Below are positions 1 through 10,440 of a DNA stretch of 64,000 nucleotides, one piece after another. The notes beneath the pieces were generated by a model. It saw only the letters and a program-made list of their open reading frames with translations. It was not told where the DNA came from and made no database searches. Source of the DNA: Hippophae tibetana (lineage: Eukaryota > Streptophyta > Magnoliopsida > Rosales > Elaeagnaceae); the NCBI GenBank assembly GCA_037013495.1, contig CM072810.1, positions 30,781,843 through 30,845,842 of the forward strand, given 5' to 3'. Position numbers and translations under genes: made by a program. Positions within the stretch are counted from its first letter, which is position 1. Each line of letters starts with the position of its first letter.

Positions 1-2553
1 CCACAGTACTCCAAAATATTAGTTCATTAAGTGTGCAAACCTTCATTGTATACGTTGAGGAGAAGTTTAATTTGTTTGCAGCATCCTGCTGAAGCGTCGA
101 TGTTATGTATGGTGTTGGTGGGTTTTTCCTTGTTTTGTTAACTTTAGACTTGAGAACTAGGAGTTCACCTATATTAAGCTGTTGCTCAACATCTTTTGCT
201 TGTGTATGAGAACTAATGGAAAACTGATTCAACTTCTTTGAATCAAAATGGGTCAAATGTGCAGGGAAGACATTAACATTTACTTGCAAACCCAGTTCTT
301 TCTTATTCAATTCAATGTCAACAGTCCAATATTCCTGTGGTTTAAATTCATCTATTTCCATTTCTCTATCACATATAAGAGATAGTGCAGCAGATTGGAC
401 TCGCCCAGCCGACTGGCAACCAGGTAGTTTCCTCCACAACAATGGAGAAACATTGAAACCAATCAGGTAATCAAGGGCACGCCGTGCTAGGTATGCATGA
501 ACCAAGTTTACATCAATTTCTCTTGGAGCTTTCAAAGCATTCTTGATGGATGACTCAGTTATTTCATGAAACACAACCCTTGCCACAGTAACATCGTCAC
601 ATAATGCATCTTGTTGTTGCAGCATTTCTATTATGTGCCAAGCAATGGCTTCACCTTCACGATCGGGATCTGACGCAAGAATAAGATTTTTTGCTCTGGT
701 AACGGAAAAGAATTATGAGAAATTCATAAATATCCAAAGTAAACTTTCAAGTAATATCAATAACCATACATCAAAATCCTAGAATACACAGTGCATGATG
801 CTACTACTACTGCTGGTTAACGAACATAATTGAAAAGAAACATACCCATTAAGCGCCACCTTTATGCTCTTAAGATGAGTCCAAGCAGCAGATGGAACCT
901 CCCACACCATACTAAAGTCATCATCAGGTCGCACAGATCCTGATCTAGCAGCCAAGTCCCTAATGTGACCATAGCTAGGCAAAACTTCAAACATATCACC
1001 AAGATATCCCTGAATAACCCTTGCCTTTGTAACAGACTCAACCACCACGACTGACTTCCCAGTTGGCAGCATTTTTGTTGGCATCGGTCCCCGTGTTTTT
1101 ACTTTACTCACATCAATTGTTGTATGTTTTGGTAATTTCTCGCTAGCTGCTTTGACAGAGTTTCCCTTCCTGCTAGAATTCCCACCTTTCTTATTAGATA
1201 GAAGTCTTGTTGGAGAACTATCAACTTCTTTAGAAGGAGTATATCCAGTGGAATTCAGCTGAAAAACTGCAGTGTTAGTTAAAATATTGCATTTAGAAAT
1301 ACGAGCACCCTGATAATTTTAAGATGTTATTAGTTACTAACCTCTGTGATCTGCATCAAATCTGGGCCTCTTTTATTATTACTGGCACTTGTTACTTTAG
1401 ATGTAACTTTAGAACTTTCTGATACCTGAGCTTCAGCAGAAGATTTTTGTTTCTTACCCTTTTTGCTCCTGGACTTCTTTTTGCCATCAACTTTAGTAAC
1501 TGGCTTATCACTGCCAACAGATGAACCCGAGAGTAATAACCCCAGGTCCATATTGTCCTTCCGACCTCCAAGCATTTGTACACTTGAAGCTTCTGTTTCA
1601 ACATTCTTAGAGATACTAAAATCAGCAGCTCTGATTTTACGTTGAACAGATAATGCCTTTTTCTGCTTCTTGAGTTTATTAAATCCTTGTAATGTAGAGG
1701 TATTTTGACACCCTACACCATCAATTTTGTTTGTCCCACTGGGTACTTGAGAAAAGCTCTTATCTGAAAACGCCCGATGTTTAGTAAAATTTAATCTAAC
1801 TCCACTAGCAGAGATTTCATTACCAAAAATATCTACAGGTCCTACACATTGAAGGAATCGAACCCTTGACTGTGGCTGAATGTTAGAAGCATATTTAAAT
1901 CCATCACCACAGCTTCTGATAGTAGTATAAATATCTGGTCTGACCTTCGTATATCTGGTCGTTTTCGTAGAAGTTAATCTGATATTTTTTAACTTAAATA
2001 GAGAGCCCTTCCTATGCGTATCACTAGTCTGAATTGGCAAAGGTGTTATGCAAGTTCCTGGGAAAAGATGAAGTGCCCTACACTGCAGTCAAACAGGCAA
2101 AAATTTCATCCAAGAAAAAAAAGTTGAGTCTGTTTTACTAATACACCCTACTCACACACACACACCCAACACTCTGAATCCGGTAACTCCACGTGGGAAA
2201 TACTCAACCAAAATATGTTAGTCAATTGCTGAGCATCATCAGTAAATGATTTAGGAAAAACCCAAGTTCGTAATGAAAGCACATAGAAATGAAAACTTAA
2301 GCATTGAAAATTCCTTTAGATTTTATTGCTCTAATAAACAAATAACGGTCAGTTATATAAAACAAGCATGAGAACGATAAATGTGAGAAATGTAAGTGTA
2401 AGACGAATTGGGAACCTTATCCATGAAGGGAATTATTTGAAGAGCTGAAGAAGTTGAAGACTTTGGCAGTAGATAGAAAGAAGCAGTAGATTTGATTGTG
2501 GCAGTAGTGGCAGGGGAGGTGGCCAACAAGAAGCTCCTCGGCAATTGAATCAT
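1..2553 (-). CDS. Bacterial-type (type IA) DNA topoisomerase I, organelle-targeted; 5' exons, gene runs off the window
   Basis: Minus-strand gene with four exons placed by GT/AG sites and reading-frame continuity: exon 1 2553-2416 (ATG at 2553, 46 codons, Ser/Thr/Ala-rich, transit-peptide-like), exon 2 2082-1342, exon 3 1258-846, exon 4 695-41. All junctions keep one open frame. Exons 3-4 encode the TOPRIM domain: the VVVVESVTKARVIQGYLG segment carries the catalytic Glu, and ASDPDREGEAIAWH the metal-binding Asp-Pro-Asp. Further on, the sequence CQSAGRVQSAALSLICDRE and the TPYITSTLQQDA segment are typical of the type IA core. The active-site tyrosine lies further downstream, outside the window. 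Exon 2 is a poorly conserved basic extension with a KKKSRSKKGKKQK stretch. Known for the family: these enzymes relax negative supercoils, and plant members with N-terminal extensions act in plastids or mitochondria. It resembles the Arabidopsis bacterial-type TOP1 gene. This is the only host protein gene seen. Confidence 0.93.
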
Positions 2554-2555
2554 CG

Positions 2556-2570
2556 CTATGACCGTTTCAT
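2556..2570 (-). other. Four-codon upstream ORF before the topoisomerase start
   Basis: On the minus strand an ATG at 2570 opens a four-codon frame (Met-Lys-Arg-Ser) that ends with TAG at 2558-2556, two bases before the main ATG at 2553. If transcription starts upstream of 2570, ribosomes would meet this frame first. Its effect on translation is inference. Confidence 0.4.
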
Positions 2571-4124
2571 TTGCTCTGTTTCATTAATTAATCAAAATAA
2601 CCTAGGGTTTCGCTGCGTACTTCGTACTTTGTCGGCGTTGGAAGGGTTCCGAGGAGACGGAGATGGACGGCGGGTAAGAAGAGCAGGTGAGAAATGAAAA
2701 TGAGATATGAAAGTCTAATTTGTCAATGGGAGAGTTTGAATGTGATAGGAGGAGTAGGTGGGAAAGGAGAGGCGCTGAAGGGTTTTGGGAGGTTTTAGAC
2801 TACTAGCTGAATAGCTACTTTGATTCCTCTTGGGCAAATAGGAATCTTAGGATAACATAAATTTGGAATTAATTTACGGTGTAAAGACTAATTAATTTTT
2901 AAAATGAAAAAAATATTCATTTTTGAAGAGATTTTATCCATGTCACGTTAATTTAAATGTAAATTTATATCAATATTATTATTTTTAAATAAATATTCTA
3001 TTCTTTGTTATAAGATTTAACTTATAATTTATTATTATTATAATTATTTTATATAGATTAATATAATTATTGAACATTAATTATAATAAAACATATTATG
3101 ACTAATTTAACATAACAAGTAAAATATTAAATAATGATAAGTTATGGAATCTCTAACTAATAAATCTAAAAATACCTATTAGATTTCGAGTTTATATAAA
3201 ATGACTCTAATATAAACATAATATAATTTAATAAAATTAATTAATTGATTAATATCATATTTTATTCGTATGTTCTATTGTTAAAATAAGTTATTATTTT
3301 AAGCGATTATTTTTAACATTTTTTTTATTAATTTTGTATTATATATTGTTATTTTTATGTTAATTAATATTTATATTATAATAATTTATTTTTAACCATT
3401 GAGTTGATATATCAAGAAATTTTTAAGAAGTTGACATAAAAAGATTTGACATCACATAATTATATTGAAACTTATTTTATCTAAATTTTAAAGTAAATAT
3501 AAATTAAAATATTTACTCAATATAAATTTTAATACTTAAAATGTTAAACTAATATAAAAAAACTTGAAGCAGTAAACTAAAACTTTTATTATGAAATAAA
3601 ATGTTTATCTTTTGATTTTTGATAAGTTTATGCCTTTGTTTCTAGGTAGGGTCGAAATGGCTTTAGCTTCTGCAATCACATTTACGAACCCCAAATGAAA
3701 ATCATTTCATTACTTTTTGGGATTAATAACAAAAATCTAAATTTGTCAAAAAAGTTAGCGGGCTCATTTTAAGGTGGTGGTACTTTTGTGAGACTTCTTT
3801 TATTTATGACAAATTTTAAGGATAAATATACTTATGTTATTTCGTAATAGCTTAAAATTTAGAGGTTTTCAATTAAAATAATATATTTACCCATACTTTC
3901 AAGTTACAACCATAGCTCATGTGAGGCAAATACAGCCCGTGTAGACCGATATAATAAGCAGGTTCAGGTTTTGTTGCACTAATTTATTTATAAGTGGGTT
4001 ATATTATGTACTACTTTAAGAGCCTATCCATGAAAGTGTCACAAGTGATATTATATATATATATATATAAATCAGTTGTGCTTTTGTAAAACAAAAAAAC
4101 CTTTTCATCTTTTTTTTTAATAAA
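2571..4124. other. Topoisomerase 5' flank and AT-rich intergenic DNA
   Basis: The first 250 bases upstream of the topoisomerase start are moderately GC-rich and should hold its 5' UTR and promoter, but I see no clear TATA box in a convincing position. From about 2850 the sequence becomes extremely AT-rich, with no open frame, no RNA gene and no recognisable transposon. A short (AT)n microsatellite lies near 4053-4068. Confidence 0.5.
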
Positions 4125-5470
4125 CATAAACACAACATACATTTACGGAACGAAATTAGAATAGAAATGAAAAGAAAATAATTTAATTTAATTTAATTTA
4201 ACCATTGAAATTAAAAAAAATTAATATTATAATATTTGGTTTACAATTTGAATAGAATGAAAAATACTATATATTATCTTAATATTTCTATATTCGATAA
4301 AGTTTAAATTATATCATTTAATTATTTTTTTTCATAAGACAAAATATATTATTAAAATTTATTTATTTTTAAATAATTATTACTTAAAAATAAAATATAT
4401 TATTAAAATTATTATTTTTCTAAATAGGGTTTAGGGTTTTGAGGTTTGAGGAATTTAGGGTTTAGGGTTTAGGGTTATATTTGGGGTTAAGGTTTAGGGT
4501 TAAAATTATTATTTTTCTAAATAAAGTTTTGGGTTTTGGGATTTGGGGTTTAGGTTTTACGATTATATTTATGGGTTAAGGTTTAGGGTTAAAATTATTA
4601 TTTTTCTAAATAGTATTTAAAGTTTTCGGATTTGGGGTTTAGGGTTTAAGGTTATATTTATGGGTTAAGATTTAGGGTTAAAATTATTTTTTTTAAATAG
4701 GGTTTCACGATTTGGGATTTGGGATTTATGATTTAGTGTTATATTTATGGGTTAAGGCTTAGGATTAAAATTATTATTTTTCTAAATCGGGTTTAGGATT
4801 TTGGGATTTAAGATTTGGGATTTGGGATTTTGGGTTTTAAGATTTGGGATTTGGGTTTAGGGTTAAAATTATTATTTTTCTAAATAAGGTTTTGGGTTTG
4901 GGGATTTAGGATTTTGGGTTTAGGGTTTAGTGTTATATTTGTGGGTTAAGGTTTAGGGTTAAAATTATTATTTTTCTAAATAAGGTTTTAGGATTTGGGA
5001 TTTGGGATTTGGGATTTAGGATTTGGGGTTTTGGGTTTATGGTTATATTTGTGAGTTAAGGTTTAGGGTTAAAATTATTATTTTTCTAAATATGGTTTAG
5101 GGTTAAAATTATTTTTTTCTAAATAGGGTTTAGGGTTAAAATTATTTTTTTCTAAATAGGGTTTAGGGTTTTGGGATTTAGGATTTAAGGTTTTGGGATT
5201 TAGGATTTAAGATTTTGGGTTTAGGATTTAGGGTTTTGGATTTAGGATTTAGGGTTATATTTGGGGTTGGAGTAAAATTGAAAAAAAATGAGATAGGAAT
5301 GGAATCATGATTCCTTAAGGGGGAGAAGGAATTATGATTCCTTAAGGGATAGAAGGAATTATGATTCCTTCTCTTTTAAGAATCAGTTATATTTCATTCT
5401 CACTTTTTAGCCTACCAAACATAAAAATTAGAAGGAATCAATTTTGATTCTATTCCATTACAGTCAACCA
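4125..5470. mobile_element. MITE-like non-autonomous DNA element, copy 1, with expanded telomere-like array
   Basis: Shares its overall layout with the element at 39587-40395: a left end with a TTTGGTT motif and GGAAT/GAATGAAA repeats, an AT-rich block, a core rich in GGGTTTAGGG, then a right part with the palindrome GGAATCATGATTCC near 5300 and an AACCAAACA end near 5465. The right end, read in reverse (TTTGGTT, then TGGAAT), resembles the left end of copy 2, so terminal inverted repeats are likely. No coding capacity. Exact ends and target duplication could not be fixed. The family (PIF/Harbinger, hAT or MULE) is undecided. Confidence 0.5.
4400..5270. repeat. Degenerate telomere-like (TTTAGGG) minisatellite with about 90-bp units
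   Basis: A tract of TTTAGGG/TTTGGG/TTTGGGA variants, punctuated by the motif TTAAAATTATTATTTTTCTA beginning near 4402, 4500, 4589, 4679, 4765, 4863, 4959, 5069, 5103 and 5136. Most spacings are 86-110 bp and the last two about 34 bp. Each unit also carries GGTTATATTT-GGGTTAAGG. It is therefore a higher-order minisatellite built on telomere-type monomers, not a true telomere. Confidence 0.8.
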
Positions 5471-5769
5471 AACATACATTGAGGGAATATGGTGAAAGTA
5501 TGAATAAAGTTAATTTTATAAAGCTTGTCCATTTAAACGAAAGTAGCATAATAAAGAAAGAGATGAATAAATTGTTATAACTTTATTCATGACTTAATAC
5601 ATGTTTATATACAAGACGTTTAAGCCCGTGATTGGACCATATCTGAGTTATAATTAATTACAATCTAATAACACTATCTTATAAACTGGTAAACACCATC
5701 AGTTTAGACCTTAAAGAAATGAATTGATAACCATAAGAAGAGTAGTTGGAACGCATGAGGTAAATCATA

Positions 5770-7143
5770 TCATAGCACTCACAACTCAAGTTTCATCTTT
5801 GGTTAATCTTTTAAAGGCTCAAAACTCGTCAACGAGTCTAAACCAAGTCCAAGATTCATGAGTGTCATGTGTGTTTTGTGGAAGAGCTCATTTATTTGAT
5901 AAGTGTCCAAATAATCATGAATCCATATATTATGTGGGTAATATGAATCAAAACAATAATCTATACTCAAACATATATAACCCAGGATGGAGACAACATC
6001 CAAAATTCTCTTGAAGTAATAACAACAGTTAAGGTGGTAATCAATTCAACCATCAATCATGTCCACCACCTGGTTTTCAACAACCACACCAATCACAAGC
6101 TCAAAAGAAGAAGCCACATATTCAGAACAATACAAATGCCTTAATGGGGATGATGAAAGACTTCATCCAATCATTTAATACCAAAGTGTCTACTCAAGAG
6201 GCTTCAATTTGAAATGTGGATAACCAAATGGTGCAACTTGCTCAAACTATAAGTCAAAAGCCTCAAGGTAACCTTCTGAGTGACACAATTGCAAACTCGT
6301 GAAGAGAAAGGTAAGGACCAGTGCAATGCCATAGCCTTAAGGAGTGGTGAAACTTTAGAACAAGAACATAAGATAGAAAAAAATGAGGAGAAACATGAAA
6401 TTAAAAAGGATGAGGAGGAGCTAGTGGATAAAGAGAGAACTAAAAAGAAAATAATTCAGCCAAAGAAAAACAACCTTTACAAACCCATTATTTCTTTCCC
6501 TCAAAGACTGCAAAAGAAAAAGTGAGATACTCAATTTTCAAAAATTATGAAATCTTCAAGAAGTTGCCCATAAACATACCATTTGTAGAGGCACTTGAAC
6601 AAATGTCGTCTTATGCCAAATTCATGAAGGATATACTATCAAAGAAAAGGAGCCTTAGAGATCATGAAACAATAACTTAGACTAAAGGTTGTAGTGTCAT
6701 CCTTAATAAAAAACTAACACAAAAATTGAAAGATCTAGGTAGTTTTGACATCCCTTGCACTATTGGGAACATCCATTTTGAAAAGGCACTATGTGACTTG
6801 GGTTCTAGCATTAACCTCATGTCATTATTAGTATTCAAGAGATTAGGGATTGGTAAAGTAAAATCTACTTCGGAACATTACAAATGACAGATAGATCGAT
6901 TAAGAGACCTCGGGATGTGGTAGAAGACATGCTAATAAAAGTAGACGAATTCATCTTTTCGGCGAACTTCATTATGCTAAACATGAAAGAGGATCATGAC
7001 ATTCCTATCATACTTGTTCATCCATTCTTAGCAACCAGAAGGGCATTCATTGATGTACAAAAAGTGAACTTACAATGAAAGTGTAATATGAACAAGTAAT
7101 ATTTAAAGTTTTTAAAGAATCTGAACTGTTTAATATTGATAGT
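5770..7143 (+). pseudogene. Element D, left part: decayed Athila-type gag-protease
   Basis: Broken plus-strand coding remnant of an Athila-lineage Ty3/gypsy element distinct from the A/B/C family. Near 5870-5910 a frame reads CVFCGRAHLFDKCP, a good gag zinc knuckle (C-x2-C-x3-H-x4-C), followed by the YNPGWRQHPKFSW region usual in these gags. At 6280-6525 lies the linker with IALRSGE, at 6540-6700 the conserved pre-protease segment, and near 6720-6860 a frame with LKDLGSFDIPCTIG and the protease motif DLGSSIN. A shifted frame at 6884-7078 continues the protease. Several stops and frame changes make it non-functional. It is cut at 7143 by element A and resumes at 33904. No 5' LTR or primer-binding site was found to its left. 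Confidence 0.85.
7139..7143. repeat. Target-site duplication ATAGT, left of element A
   Basis: ATAGT directly precedes the A LTR end (TGATGAGCG). The same five bases follow the other LTR at 33904-33908. A five-base duplication is usual for Ty3/gypsy integrase. Confidence 0.85.
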
Positions 7144-8875
7144 TGATGAGCGAAAACCGGCATCGCCGATTCTGCCAATACTTTAGTTTTATATTTATAA
7201 AACTCTCGCAAGTGCATGAATCATTTCATAGAAAATGATAAGTATACTTTCAAGGTCGATATAAGGAAGGAATATATGTGGTTTTTAATTTATTATTCAA
7301 ACTTTTAAAAACGAAATTAAATCCTAAACATCTTGTCACGATATTTTGGGTTTTGTGTTTTTAATCTACTGATATAAAAATAAACATAGATTCAATAAAT
7401 ATTTATGCAAAATTTATCTTTTATAAATAGTGGAGTATTTATAGATATAATAACTAAGTTAATTATGCTTACTCATATTATTTAGGTTATTAAAGATATA
7501 AATTGATATTTATTGATTCTCTCTTTTTTATATGAATACCACCTTTGGTGGGATTAGATATTCTTTATTAACTAAACAAATCAATTAACACCTATGGATG
7601 GGGTTGATAACTAATTTGGTTAATTAAATTAATTCATTTTTCTAAGAGATTGAAAATAAATCATTTAAATGCCACCTTTGGTGGGGTTAGACAGTTTAAA
7701 CTTTATTTAAGGTGTCCAAATTAAACCTAAGAATTTAATTATCCAAGTACTAACTTTTAAGTTTTAAAACCACTACTGAAAACATGTTGTTAATACATTT
7801 TCACATAATAATTCTTATAAAAACTTTTGAAATAGAGTTTCACTCTAACTACCGGGCGATTGTACCAACAAATAAAAGAACACTACTCTAAATCAGACCG
7901 GATAATTAAACCTTAAAATCTAATTTTTAGATTTAAGTTTGTAATGAAAAATAATATATTTCTCTCTAACATTCTTAATATAAAATAATGAATAAAAATA
8001 AAATCAATTCATTTTAGAGATTTTTACCTATTTAATATTTCGCAAGCATAACAACGTTATTATTATATCATGTTTACAAACAGCCAGCAAAATTAAATTT
8101 AATCATAGACAAATTAAATATAACATATAAGAATAAAGCATAAAAAATAACTGTAAAGAAAATAAAATCTTTACATTACTTTGTTGCTATTCCCGTTGCT
8201 AGAAAACCTCTAAACGGAATTTACACTCCCATTTATTTCAAAAAGCAAATAAATTACAAAAACATAACTAGTTCTTCTCAAAAAGAGAAGAACTCTAAAA
8301 CTAAGAGAAACTAACTAAGAAAAGCTAAAAACTAAGAAAAACTTAAAAACTAAGAAATGAGAGAAAGAAAGAGAAGAGAAGATGTGTTTAGTTATGAAGA
8401 GAATATGGGTATTTATAGGTGAGGATGAGGAGAAAAAATGGGTGAAAAAATGATAAAAAAATGGTAGAAACACGGAGTAGTGCAATGATGACGTCATGTT
8501 GACGTGGCGGTGGCGGCGTGCGCAGATTGGGGCAGACAGGCGCAGTGGTGCGCGCGGACTGGGCATAGATGGGAGCTGGCACGCGCGGATTGGGCGGCTG
8601 CGTCCGCGATTTCCTCCTTTTTGACATTTTGACCCATTTTGTCCAATTTTTCCATATTTATTGACTTTTCCTCATTTATTTATGAATATATTTGTGATGT
8701 ATTACCTCCAGTATTCCTCTTTGAGTCTTTAAGTTTTGTTTTTAAGCGAAAATACCTGAAAAATAATAAAAATACTAGTGATTCCAAAAAGATAGATTTA
8801 TATAAATATATATATTTTTAATCAATTAATGTGCACAAAATCATGGTAATTTTAGTGCTTTTTGAGCAATCATCA
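7144..8875 (-). repeat. Element A 3' LTR
   Basis: About 1.73 kb, bounded by TGATGA and TCATCA read on the minus strand (the right end reads ATCATCA on the plus strand). It contains the family's landmarks: the terminal AGTGCT-type hairpin (here altered to ATTGCT), a GC-rich patch at about 8510-8610, TGACGTCA at 8489-8496, a TATA-type box near 8405-8415 and the three AACCCCACC-type U5 repeats, which read GGTGGGG on the plus strand at 7554, 7606 and 7681 approximately. Confidence 0.88.
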
Positions 8876-9852
8876 CAACCTTCAACCAGCTTCTTGCTAG
8901 TCCCTTAGCAAGAGAAGCGATAAAAACTAAACATTAAACTATCCTAAATCACTTCCGTGGATTGACACGGTTGCATTTAGCCTACGTAACAAGCCTTTAA
9001 ACCCCTAAGTTGCCCTAGTGGACGAGTTTGAGTTTCGTGAGGGTTTTCAATAATGATACCCACAAACATTGAACTAAATGTAAAAATTAAAAGAAATAAT
9101 AAAAACCATCACATTAAAAACTAAAATTACAACAAAATCAAAAATTAACTTTTAAGAATAAAAGAAAACAACATATCACAAAAATGTCTCATACTTTTTA
9201 ATCTCCTTTAAGATCATAATTAAAATCTCAAGCATAAGTTATTTTAATCTCTTTAAACACTCATGATTTATTATAATAATTATTCGAAAATCATTTTCAT
9301 ATTTCATATAAAAATGTATCAATTTAATTTCACCCAATTTCAGTGTCAAGAATCTGAATTCGCTTCGAATCTATTTCTCACTTGTCAATACTCTCAAAAT
9401 ACTGAATCCTATGGGTTCAAACACTCATACTAATTTATATGTGAAAGAGTTTATGTATAGAAATGAACTAATATGTTCGCATATGTATAAAGAATAAAAG
9501 CTCAAAGTGTTATTTTAATATTGATCTCATGAAAGGAATCGAATGTATAAATTATAAAGATATTATATGTAAAAATTATTTTTATGCATAAATCAAACTC
9601 ATTAAGAAATAATTTCAAGATATATGCCTTTTACAAATGAAGAAAGTGCAATGACTTTTTAGGGAATTACTTCCTATATCTTTCTTTTGTAATTATCATG
9701 TACTCACAACTTTATCTCTCTATTTTTTTTCTGAACATATTTCTCAATATATATATTTTAGAGAGTCAACTCATGTACAGATTTTACATTTTTTAGGATT
9801 TTGGTGAGTGGTTAATTTTGTGGCTTTTCTGTTTGATCTTGGTTTAGGTAAC
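8876..9852 (-). other. Element A noncoding 3' region (part next to the 3' LTR)
   Basis: AT-rich DNA matching the region between pol and the 3' LTR in B and C (for example 20420-21425 and 43314-44340 in the opposite or same orientation). No open frame. The minus-strand segment AAGAAGCTGGTTGAAGGTTG adjoining the LTR is the likely polypurine-type primer site. The last 175 bases (9678-9852) are repeated at 23507-23681. Confidence 0.75.
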
Positions 9853-10324
9853 TGATGAGTGCTCAAAAAGCACTAAAATAACCATGATTTTATGTACATT
9901 AATTGATTAAAAATATATATATTTATATGTTTTATCATATATTTATATAAATTTGTCTTTTTCGGAATCACGGGTATTTTTATTATTTTTCAGGTATTGT
10001 AGCTTAAAAACGCAATTTAAAGACTCAAAGAGGAATACTTGAAGCAATACATCACAAATATATCTATAAATAAGTGAGAAAAGGTCAACAAACATGGAAA
10101 AATCGGACGAAATGGGTCGAAAAGGTCAAAAATGTGAAAAAGACGGAAATCGCGTGCCGTAGCCCAGCCGTGCGCGCAGCCCAGCGCCCAGCCGCGCGTG
10201 CCCCAGCGCCCCATGCCGCGCGCACCCGCGCACGCTGGCCTGCCCAGCTGCGCGCAGCTCAGCGCGCGGGCACTGTTCACGCCCAACGCGTTTTCGCCCC
10301 ATTTTTCACGTGCAGCAGCCCCTG

Positions 10325-10355
10325 TGACGTCATGCTGACGTCATTGATGACATCA
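10325..10355 (+). promoter_or_regulatory. Triple TGACGTCA-type (as-1/CRE-like) bZIP site array in the B 5' LTR
   Basis: TGACGTCA at 10325-10332 and 10336-10343 and TGACATCA at 10348-10355, spaced 11-12 bp, about one helical turn. In plants, paired TGACG motifs are bound by TGA-class bZIP factors and give salicylate-, auxin- or stress-responsive transcription. The array sits about 80-110 bp upstream of the TATA box. The sites are seen directly; inducibility is inferred. Confidence 0.65.
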
Positions 10356-10433
10356 GCAATTCCAATACGCGTTTTTACATTTTTTAATATTTTTTTAACA
10401 TTTTTTTACTCATTTTTTCTCTCCATCCTCACC

Positions 10434-10440
10434 TATAAAT
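10434..10440 (+). promoter_or_regulatory. TATA box of the B 5' LTR
   Basis: TATAAAT in the context CACCTATAAATACCCC, a strong plant TATA box at the expected place in U3, with pyrimidine-rich sequence about 30 bases downstream where transcription (start of R) would begin. The same box occurs in the 3' LTR at 21975-21981 and, on the minus strand, in both C LTRs. Confidence 0.75.

Noticed and set aside
4420..5270. A true telomere or chromosome end
   Set aside because: The TTTAGGG repeats are degenerate, interspersed with AT-rich spacers, enclosed in an element found twice and flanked by internal genomic DNA on both sides.
5803..6003. 66-codon minus-strand frame
   Set aside because: Antisense to the element D gag zinc-knuckle region, which explains the sequence on the plus strand.
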